A DNA stretch of 5,080 nucleotides from Ignavibacteriaceae bacterium (GTDB taxonomy: Bacteria; Bacteroidota; Ignavibacteria; Ignavibacteriales; Ignavibacteriaceae): assembly GCA_031292465.1 (NCBI GenBank), contig JARLHB010000093.1, positions 1 to 5,080 of the forward strand. Direction: 5' to 3'. This document shows positions 1-5,080 of the stretch, one piece after another (the first letter of the stretch is position 1; each line of letters begins with the position of its first letter). The translations under genes were made by a program, and so were the position numbers. Under the pieces are notes generated by a model. The model ran no database searches. It had not been told where the DNA came from and was given only the letters and a program-made list of their open reading frames with translations.

Positions 1-176
1 CCTTCGCCGTTGTAAATAATTTTTAAATTTACATCAATCTTTGGATCATCAGGTATATCCTGCCCGTTGGTATTTATTATTACAATTGGAAGATTGGAAG
101 AAGTAAAATTAACCTGTGAAAAGGCCTGAATAGTTACGGTAAAAGAAATGATACAATAGTAAAATATTATTCGCAT
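1..176 (-). CDS. Probable CotH-family secreted protein, N-terminal fragment
   Basis: Only the first 58 codons are in the window; the gene runs off the left edge. It opens with a Sec-type signal peptide: residues 1-21 are mostly hydrophobic (MRIIFYYC...) and end in QAFSQ, with cleavage likely near residue 20. The mature start reads NFTSSNLPIVIINTNGQ, then IPDDPKIDVNLKIIYNGEG. From memory, 'SNLPIV-I-T-G--IPD-PKI------I-NG' is the stretch that precedes the CotH kinase-like domain in secreted Bacteroidota/Ignavibacteria proteins, which often also carry a T9SS sorting domain at the far end; neither can be seen here. CotH itself is a spore-coat protein kinase in Bacillus, but the role of these secreted relatives is poorly known. 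The ATG at 174-176 is preceded by AAGGGAG at 181-187, which supports this start. The gene lies 540 bases downstream of the beta-mannosidase and is probably transcribed separately. The family call rests on the N-terminal motif alone. Confidence 0.7.
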   Translation of the reverse strand, partial: MRIIFYYCIISFTVTIQAFSQVNFTSSNLPIVIINTNGQDIPDDPKIDVNLKIIYNGE

Positions 177-180
177 AGCT

Positions 181-187
181 CTCCCTT
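181..187 (-). promoter_or_regulatory. Shine-Dalgarno site of the CotH-family gene
   Basis: On the minus strand AAGGGAG is followed by AGCT and then the ATG at 176. This purine run at normal spacing fixes the start of the partial gene at the left edge. No convincing promoter could be picked out further upstream. Confidence 0.6.
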
Positions 188-267
188 AATGTTTTTAGAA
201 AAAACGACTTAAAAGTAACTAATAACGTAGATAATTCATATCTGTCCAAATTAAATTTAAAATAGCA

Positions 268-405
268 CTGGCTTTTAAGCCAGGGTAATATGTTTCCTAA
301 ACTGGTTGGCTTTAGCCAAAAAACAGCCTTATATTGTGGCTTGGCCTCCATCCCTACGGGAAAAGCCAATTTTTAGGGTGTCTTTTTCCCCCGGCTTAAA
401 GAGCC
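268..405. repeat. Cluster of REP-like GGCTT/AAGCC hairpins
   Basis: Several short palindromes share one core. CTGGCTTTTAAGCCAG at 268-283 has 7-bp arms and a 2-base loop. TTGGCTTTAGCCAA at 306-319 has 6-bp arms and a 2-base loop. TGGCTT at 337-342 pairs with AAGCCA at 363-368 and encloses a small TCCC-TAC-GGGA stem (351-361). GGCT at 393-396 pairs with AGCC at 402-405. On the minus strand the right part reads TTGGCTTTTCCCGTAGGGAT, a type of sequence I recall as dispersed repeats in Bacteroidota/Ignavibacteria genomes. Such repeats are usually spread by REP-associated tyrosine transposases (RAYT, IS200-like); no such gene is in the window. The palindromes are seen directly; the REP assignment is inferred. 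Confidence 0.6.
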
Positions 406-515
406 TTTGTGAAAATTAGTTTTGCATGAATAATTATATGATAAATATTTTAATTAATTTCTTTCACAGGGAGTGGTAAACTTTTGAAACAGTTAAGGGA
501 AATAGTAATTGCATT

Positions 516-545
516 ATTAACACCGCGATTAATCGCGGTGTTAAT
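516..545. repeat. Perfect 30-bp palindrome
   Basis: The left arm ATTAACACCGCGATT (516-530) is followed at once by its exact reverse complement (531-545), with no spacer. Pairing extends to 512-549 with a single mismatch, T515 against G546, which would be a G-U pair in plus-strand RNA. The core CACCGCG/CGCGGTG is much more GC-rich than its surroundings. The symmetry makes it equally able to fold in RNA from either strand. It is probably another REP-like unit; a terminator role for the mannosidase transcript is less likely because no U-run follows directly. A two-fold protein-binding site is also possible. Confidence 0.7.
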
Positions 546-566
546 GATGAAGAATAAAAAATTTTC

Positions 567-582
567 AACCGTTTTAACGGTT
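567..582. repeat. Short hairpin AACCGTT-TT-AACGGTT
   Basis: Seven-base arms at 567-573 and 576-582 flank a 2-base loop. In minus-strand RNA the hairpin is followed by GAAAA and then a run of six U, so it could assist termination of the mannosidase transcript, though the U-run begins five bases late. Its position 22 bases from the 30-bp palindrome suggests that the two form one composite repeat. Both the repeat and the terminator readings are inferred. Confidence 0.5.
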
Positions 583-609
583 TACCTGCCGTTTTATATT
601 TAAAGAACA

Positions 610-650
610 AAAACTCAATACTGAATATTAATAAATTTGTTATGAGTTTT
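610..650 (-). terminator. Candidate terminator of the beta-mannosidase transcript
   Basis: AAAACTCA (610-617) and TGAGTTTT (643-650) form perfect 8-bp arms around a 25-base loop. In the minus-strand transcript the stem begins 66 bases after the mannosidase stop and is followed by UGUUCUUU, giving an A-rich side, a stem and a U-rich tail. The stem has only three G-C pairs and the loop is long, so it would be weak. Confidence 0.3.
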
Positions 651-716
651 CACACAGCCTGTAAATGCCGGGGCTACTTTATAAAATAATTTATTCCCAA
701 ATGCTGAATAAAGAAA

Positions 717-3287
717 TTACATATCAGATAAATTAGTAACCTTCAGCCTGTTAATTAAATTATCGATATCTTTTTTGGTTTCCAGCTTAATTATTCTTGC
801 CAACCCCGGAAGTAAATCGAAATAATTATCTGAAAAGAAACCTAAATCCTCACTTGAACTGAGATAAACATCTTTGGCAAATTTATCCGATAACAACCTG
901 ATTAGATACCCGCCCGTTGTTTTTCTTGTCTGCAATTTTATATCAGGCTTTTCAAAATTCAGGTCCTTAATTTCTTTATATAAATAATTATTTTCTGCCA
1001 GCAGGTTTCCGTTTAATCTTAACTGAGCAACAACAACTATTTTCGATTTATCAGCACCCTTTAATATACTTTCGTCAACAGCAAAATAATCGCCGCAGGC
1101 ATTTGGCCTTACATCCACATTAAAAGTGCCGTTATATATAACTTTGCCTGAAAAATCCAGGACAACAACCTGCAGTCCGCATCTTACTTTCTTTGTACTG
1201 TCTGATACTATAAAAATATTTACTTTATTACTGCCCTTTACAAAAGACAAAAGGAATGTACCATACTCTCTCTTTGCATAATATTGCAATGCCTTCCAGT
1301 TGCCGTAATAATCAATGCTTGACCACGATGCAGCAGGCCAGCAGTCGTCAAGCTGCCAGTACATTGTACCCATGCAAAACGGCATATTCCTCCGGTGAGC
1401 TTCAATCCCTGCTTTAATACCTTCCGCCTGAAGTACCTGGCTTGTATATAGGAAAGATTCAAAATCCTTCGGCTTCTTATACTGGCGTTCCATGTACCAT
1501 TGGATCAGCCTGTTGCCGTATTCCTTATCTTTCCTGTTATCAGCCATACACCTTTGATGAGATAGCATTGTCTCAGAGTGAAGCTGCATCTCTTCCGGCG
1601 CAGTAAATTTTTTAATTGCATTATATTCAGGGTATGACTGGAAGCCGTACTCGCTTACAAAGCGTGCAATATTTTTATTGAAATTTTCAAACGGTTCTTT
1701 CCCGTGCCATACTCCCCAATAGTGAATGTCTCCCTCAGCAGGAGTAACACCATTAAAATCTGCACTTGGACTTGTGTATAAATAATACCTTGTTGAATCC
1801 AGTTCCCTAATTGCGTTAGGAATCGTCTCATTATATAATTTATGCATGCCGTTTTCAAATTCAGCCTGAATATTTGGAGGATACTTCTTTTTCCATCCCC
1901 AGTTATACCAGCCTACGACATTTTCATTATTTCCGCAATAAAGCGCAAGACAGGCATGGTTACGTATTCTCGTTACGTTGTCAAGCACTTCATTCTTAAC
2001 ATTGTCCAAGAATAAAGAATCTGCCGGATACATTGAACAGGCAAAAATAAATTCCTGCCATACCAATACTCCATATTTGTCGCACATTTCATAAAATTCA
2101 TTATTTTCATATATTCCGCCGCCCCATACGCGAAGAATATTCATATGTGCATCTGCAGCAGACTTAATCATATGCTCATACCGTTCACTTGTAACGCGGT
2201 TCTGAAAGTTATCCTGCGGAATATAATTTGCGCCCTTCATAAATACAGGTATTCCGTTCAGCTTAACGTAAAAACTCCTGCCCAAAGAATCTTTATCACG
2301 GATTATTTCAAGAGAACGGATTCCAATTTTCTGAATGTTTGAATCATTATATCCGTCTTCTGCCCGCACATTAAAGTTGAATATATATAAATACTGTTTT
2401 CCCAAGCCGTTTGTCCACCATAAATCAGGATTCTTCATCTCAAACACAGCCGGTATTGCGTTCTCGCCTTTTTTCAACTGGAATTTTTGATTAACATATT
2501 TAAAGCCGTCAACTTTTGCAGTAATCAAAACTAGTTTATCAACATCTGATTTAACATTTATTGTGGCGCTTATATCCGCTTTGTCTTTAGAAACATTTTT
2601 TTGAACAATCCCGACATTCTCAATTTTAAATTCGTTCCAGCCTTCAAGATAAACATCTTTCCATATACCGCAGGTAATAAGTCTTGGGCCCCAATCCCAT
2701 CCGTAATGGAACTGTGCTTTCCGGGAATACATTGCAAGCATTGTATCGGACTGGTCGCAATTTGGAGAATCTAATAATTTAAACGGCGCGTTCTCCATTT
2801 TCGGCATATCCACTTCAAATACATTTTTAAAGTGAATTCTTAATACGTTGCCTGCGGGCTTTAATAAATTCTTACATGGAATCTTCCATGTTCTGAACAT
2901 ATTATCGGCTGAAAGTACAAGCACATCATTTAAGTAAACATCAGCGTAGGTATCAAGCCCGTCAAATATAAGTTCGATATTTTTATTCTCTAATAAGTTA
3001 TCTGGAACATTGAAAGTGGTTTTGTAATCCCAATCAGTTTTCCCTATCCATTGCTGCTTTTGTTCATTGGTACCGAAGAAAGGATCATCAATAAGTTTAT
3101 TATTCATTAGATCTGTATGAACGCATCCGGGAACATTGGCGGGATACCAGTTAGCGCTATCCGCCTGCTTAAAAGTCCAATCTGCTTTAAGCTGATAGTA
3201 ATAAATTGAAGATGTATCTCTTATCGCGGCGGAAGCAGATACAGACAGGATAAACAGGAATAAAATAAACTTAAATGACACTTTCAT
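717..3287 (-). CDS. Secreted GH2 beta-mannosidase
   Basis: A complete 856-residue retaining beta-mannosidase of glycoside hydrolase family 2 (EC 3.2.1.25), which removes non-reducing-end beta-mannose from manno-oligosaccharides or glycan cores. Length and motifs match the BtMan2A/MANBA group (about 860 residues). Residues 1-20 are a Sec signal peptide ending in SASA, without a lipobox cysteine, so it is periplasmic or secreted. Then come a sugar-binding jelly-roll (about 28-215, with FHYGWDWGPRL at 193-203), an Ig-like domain (about 218-330), a TIM barrel (about 338-680, with LRVWGGG at 385-391) and C-terminal Ig-like domains ending with NYFDLLPG (821-828). The expected acid/base is Glu455 in CGNNE (codon 1923-1925) and the nucleophile Glu546 in FVSEYGFQ (codon 1650-1652). 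MYWQLDDCWPAASW (642-655) closes the barrel. The ATG is preceded by AAAAGGTGA. It lies 169 bases after another GH2 gene. Activity is inferred from motifs; the exact glycan is unknown. Confidence 0.93.
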   Translation of the reverse strand: MKVSFKFILFLFILSVSASAAIRDTSSIYYYQLKADWTFKQADSANWYPANVPGCVHTDLMNNKLIDDPFFGTNEQKQQWIGKTDWDYKTTFNVPDNLLENKNIELIFDGLDTYADVYLNDVLVLSADNMFRTWKIPCKNLLKPAGNVLRIHFKNVFEVDMPKMENAPFKLLDSPNCDQSDTMLAMYSRKAQFHYGWDWGPRLITCGIWKDVYLEGWNEFKIENVGIVQKNVSKDKADISATINVKSDVDKLVLITAKVDGFKYVNQKFQLKKGENAIPAVFEMKNPDLWWTNGLGKQYLYIFNFNVRAEDGYNDSNIQKIGIRSLEIIRDKDSLGRSFYVKLNGIPVFMKGANYIPQDNFQNRVTSERYEHMIKSAADAHMNILRVWGGGIYENNEFYEMCDKYGVLVWQEFIFACSMYPADSLFLDNVKNEVLDNVTRIRNHACLALYCGNNENVVGWYNWGWKKKYPPNIQAEFENGMHKLYNETIPNAIRELDSTRYYLYTSPSADFNGVTPAEGDIHYWGVWHGKEPFENFNKNIARFVSEYGFQSYPEYNAIKKFTAPEEMQLHSETMLSHQRCMADNRKDKEYGNRLIQWYMERQYKKPKDFESFLYTSQVLQAEGIKAGIEAHRRNMPFCMGTMYWQLDDCWPAASWSSIDYYGNWKALQYYAKREYGTFLLSFVKGSNKVNIFIVSDSTKKVRCGLQVVVLDFSGKVIYNGTFNVDVRPNACGDYFAVDESILKGADKSKIVVVAQLRLNGNLLAENNYLYKEIKDLNFEKPDIKLQTRKTTGGYLIRLLSDKFAKDVYLSSSEDLGFFSDNYFDLLPGLARIIKLETKKDIDNLINRLKVTNLSDM

Positions 3288-3290
3288 AAT

Positions 3291-3299
3291 TCACCTTTT
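3291..3299 (-). promoter_or_regulatory. Shine-Dalgarno site of the beta-mannosidase
   Basis: On the minus strand AAAAGGTGA is followed by ATT and the ATG at 3287. Together with the signal peptide that begins at this ATG, it fixes the start codon. Confidence 0.65.
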
Positions 3300-3310
3300 A
3301 TTGCAAAATC

Positions 3311-3338
3311 AGTATAACGTTAAAATATAAACTTTTAA
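3311..3338 (-). promoter_or_regulatory. Candidate promoter of the beta-mannosidase
   Basis: On the minus strand a TTAAAA box (3333-3338) lies 16 bases before TATACT (3311-3316), which matches the housekeeping -10 consensus at five of six positions. The -10 box ends 23 bases before the ATG, leaving a short leader with the Shine-Dalgarno site. The region is very AT-rich, so chance matches are easy, and the Bacteroidota-type -7 box (TAnnTTTG) is not seen here. Confidence 0.3.
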
Positions 3339-3423
3339 CTTATTTACCATAATTTTTTAAACTATTTTTTACAATTAATACTGACTCGCCTTATACAGAA
3401 TATATAATTTAAAATTTCTAAAT

Positions 3424-3452
3424 TTATGGCCCTATTATATTCATAGGCATAA
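3424..3452 (-). terminator. Weak hairpin just after the upstream GH2 gene
   Basis: In the minus-strand transcript, TTATGCCTAT (3443-3452) can pair with ATAGGGCCATAA (3424-3435), giving ten base pairs with a 2-base GC bulge and a 7-base loop. It begins four bases after the stop codon and is followed by AU-rich sequence without a true U-run. It could act as a weak terminator or as a 3'-end stabiliser between the two GH2 genes. Confidence 0.3.
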
Positions 3453-3456
3453 CCCG

Positions 3457-5080
3457 TCATTTTAATTTTATTATTTCACCCTGAGCCACATTATATCCTT
3501 CGGCAATTACAGCTGCGGGCTGCGAGCTTAGAGCGTCATAATTTATTTTAATCTGTTTACTTTCGCCTGGAAGCAGATTAAAATAGCCATCAGATATATA
3601 TACCGGCAATAATATCTTGCCGCTTTTATCCGCCAGATTGATATTAACGCCAACTGCTGGTGTTTCTGACAAGTTTGTAACTGTAATTGTAATATTACTT
3701 TCATTGCTGCTTAATATATTTCCACTTAGCTTAACCTGATGCAGCGTATTAAATTCAACGAAACTGTTTTCATCTTTTTTACTCTTCCAATAGTCATTTA
3801 CCGAAATTATGTTCCCGTCATTATCCGACAATGAAACACGGATAAGGTAAACCTCCGGTAAGTCACCAGGTAATTGAGAAGCAAAGCAGGTTGTCAGCAT
3901 GTTTGCAGAGGCATTAATTTCTTCCTGCTTTTTATATAATTCTTTTCCCTTAAGATCGTAAGCAACTAATTTAGCTTTCAGATTGCCGCAAGATTTCAAA
4001 GAAGAATTAATTATCACAACATTACTATCCATAGAATTCATCTGGATATGCAAAGGCTCGCAGGCTTTACGCGAGCCGTAAAACGCGCCGTATGTTCCAT
4101 AATCCCATGAGTAAGTCTGCCACTCAACGCTTGGCCATGCAGGGTGACTCATCCATAAAAGCACGCCGCTTGTATTCTTCCACAGCTTGCTGTTCCATGA
4201 TTCAAATATTCCCCTGTAGCTGTCATAATTAATAAGCTGTATCTTTCTTTCAAAGTCATCAAAACTCTCCGGGGCTCCGTATAACGAATTAACTGCATTG
4301 CGGTATTCTTTTAACCCATTATGCAGGTCATGATAATACCATACATCGCTTACAGGCCAAAGATCGGCGGGATATATAAACTTCCTCATCGTTGCAGCTG
4401 ATGGAACCGAAGGCGTTCCAACTTCAGTATCAAATCCTCTGGCTACATTCTTTGAATAATATGCAGGCTCATTTGTATAATGCCACGGCCCGCTCGGCGT
4501 AAGATTTAAATATCTTGAATTAGGCTGATAGTACCTTGTACAGTCTTCTGTTGCTATTATCTTTGCTATATCCTCTTCCATAGAGACGGGGGCAAAGCCT
4601 TCATTGCGAGGGCACCATAACGCAATAGACGGATGATTCCTGAAGCGTATGATTGCATCTTTTACATTTTCCAAAAATAACGTTTTATCAAGAGGTTCAA
4701 TATTATATCCCTCTGTTGACATCCAGAAGTCATTCCATACAAGCATACCGTATTCATCAGCCAGGCTGTAAAACATTTCTTCCGTGCTTTCGCCCGTCCA
4801 GTTTCTTATCATATTAAAATGTTCCGCTTTATGAAGTTTAAAATACGGTTCAAGCTTTTCGCGCGATACATCTTTCATGGCATCGTCCATCCCCCAGTTA
4901 CCGCCTTTACAGAATATTTTTACTCCGTTTACCTTTATCGCAAGGTAAGGGCCCATATCTGTATCCTGCACTTCACGCAGCAGTGTTGTATCCGCTGCAT
5001 CCATTAGGCTGGATATTGATGTACCGTAACCTACATCGGTGCGCTTAATGTTATCAAAGAACAGCTTGCCGTTTTTAACA
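3457..5080 (-). CDS. GH2 exoglycosidase, 5' end outside the window
   Basis: The visible 540 codons are the C-terminal two thirds of a GH2 hydrolase. The frame stays open to the right edge (VKNGKLFFDN...), so the ATG at 5002-5004 is an internal Met and the true start lies outside. Counting from the first full codon: end of an Ig-like domain (1-40), TIM barrel (about 45-345) with KGGNWG (58-63), RNWTGES (92-98) and WNDFW, then Ig-like domains ending with GYFNLLPG (498-505). The likely acid/base is Glu160 in PRNE (codon 4600-4602) and the nucleophile Glu219 in DTEVGTPSVP (codon 4423-4425). GVLLWMSHPAWPSVEWQ (305-321) and ACEPLHIQ are typical of the GH2 branch often annotated as exo-beta-glucosaminidase or beta-mannosidase-like. 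The substrate cannot be read from sequence; a terminal beta-linked mannose or amino sugar is plausible. About 300 N-terminal residues (sugar-binding domain, any signal peptide) are missing from view. Confidence 0.88.
   Translation of the reverse strand, partial: VKNGKLFFDNIKRTDVGYGTSISSLMDAADTTLLREVQDTDMGPYLAIKVNGVKIFCKGGNWGMDDAMKDVSREKLEPYFKLHKAEHFNMIRNWTGESTEEMFYSLADEYGMLVWNDFWMSTEGYNIEPLDKTLFLENVKDAIIRFRNHPSIALWCPRNEGFAPVSMEEDIAKIIATEDCTRYYQPNSRYLNLTPSGPWHYTNEPAYYSKNVARGFDTEVGTPSVPSAATMRKFIYPADLWPVSDVWYYHDLHNGLKEYRNAVNSLYGAPESFDDFERKIQLINYDSYRGIFESWNSKLWKNTSGVLLWMSHPAWPSVEWQTYSWDYGTYGAFYGSRKACEPLHIQMNSMDSNVVIINSSLKSCGNLKAKLVAYDLKGKELYKKQEEINASANMLTTCFASQLPGDLPEVYLIRVSLSDNDGNIISVNDYWKSKKDENSFVEFNTLHQVKLSGNILSSNESNITITVTNLSETPAVGVNINLADKSGKILLPVYISDGYFNLLPGESKQIKINYDALSSQPAAVIAEGYNVAQGEIIKLK

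Larger units (their letters stand above)
177..716. other. Gene-free 540-base stretch rich in palindromes
   Basis: This gap separates the stop of the beta-mannosidase from the start of the CotH-family gene. It holds, from left to right: the leader of the CotH-family gene (177-265), a cluster of GGCTT/AAGCC hairpins (268-405), an AT-rich stretch with nothing recognisable (about 411-511), a perfect 30-bp palindrome (516-545), a 7-bp hairpin (567-582) and a terminator-like inverted repeat (610-650). The one open frame through it (109-369, minus) crosses the hairpins and overlaps the start of the CotH-family gene in another frame; it looks spurious. I see no tRNA, rRNA or riboswitch pattern. Confidence 0.75.

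Noticed and set aside
109..369. An 86-codon minus-strand open frame beginning MAFPVGMEAK.
   Set aside because: It runs through the GGCTT/AAGCC hairpins and into the start of the CotH-family gene in another frame. No Shine-Dalgarno site, domain or sensible composition was seen, so it looks like a repeat-derived frame.
408..468. TGTGAAA (408-414) and TTTCACA (462-468) as terminal inverted repeats of a small mobile element.
   Set aside because: The arms are only 7 bases in AT-rich DNA, no flanking target duplication was seen, and TTTCACA occurs again at 648-654, so chance is a sufficient explanation.
1238..1858. Two minus-strand open frames (1238-1462 and 1655-1858) inside the mannosidase.
   Set aside because: Both are out-of-frame shadows of the mannosidase, whose own frame is intact and carries the catalytic motifs.
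2145..2342. A 65-codon plus-strand frame opposite the mannosidase.
   Set aside because: It is antisense to a conserved barrel region, with no ribosome binding site or recognisable domain.
5002..5004. The ATG at 5004 as the start of the upstream GH2 gene.
   Set aside because: The frame stays open for 25 more codons to the window edge, the residues there fit the end of a GH2 Ig-like domain, and the sugar-binding domain would otherwise be missing. It is an internal methionine of a gene cut by the window.
4819..5007. A 62-codon plus-strand frame opposite the upstream GH2 gene.
   Set aside because: It is antisense to the conserved start of the TIM barrel, and its composition looks like reverse-strand noise.
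1..5080. A new defence, CRISPR or regulatory RNA system.
   Set aside because: There are no regularly spaced direct repeats, no nuclease or helicase motifs, no reverse transcriptase and no recognisable riboswitch. The coding content is glycan-degrading enzymes and a secreted-protein fragment.

Overview
The window comes from a low-GC bacterium (roughly high-30s percent GC by eye) of the Bacteroidota/Ignavibacteriota kind. Three things point there: a secreted CotH-family protein with an N-terminus typical of that group, two large GH2 exoglycosidases of types common in its glycan-degrading members, and a gene-free stretch full of short REP-like palindromes of a style I associate with these genomes. 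Both visible start codons have clear purine-rich Shine-Dalgarno sequences. Classical Bacteroidota often lack these, so I lean weakly towards an Ignavibacteria-like relative. This is inference, not proof.

All genes lie on the minus strand, so transcription runs from high to low coordinates. First (3457-5080, 5' end outside the window) is a GH2 hydrolase of a subfamily carrying RNWTGES, PRNE and TEVG motifs. A 169-base gap follows, with a possible weak terminator hairpin and a candidate promoter. Next (717-3287) is a complete, signal-peptide-bearing GH2 beta-mannosidase of the BtMan2A/MANBA type with both catalytic glutamates in place. Then comes a 540-base stretch without genes (177-716). The last gene (1-176) is only a start: signal peptide plus the first residues of a probable CotH-family secreted protein.

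The two GH2 enzymes are distant paralogues with the same general architecture but different active-site motifs. They probably act on different bonds or sugars, perhaps of one beta-mannose-containing glycan; both would release terminal sugars outside the cytoplasm. No SusC/SusD pair, transporter, sensor or regulator is visible, so a complete polysaccharide utilisation locus cannot be claimed.

The part least explained by genes is 177-716. It has a cluster of GGCTT/AAGCC hairpins (268-405), a perfect 30-bp palindrome (516-545), a second short hairpin (567-582) and a terminator-like inverted repeat (610-650). These look like dispersed REP/BIME-type repeats rather than a new system. I see no RNA gene, CRISPR array, insertion sequence or defence system in the window.
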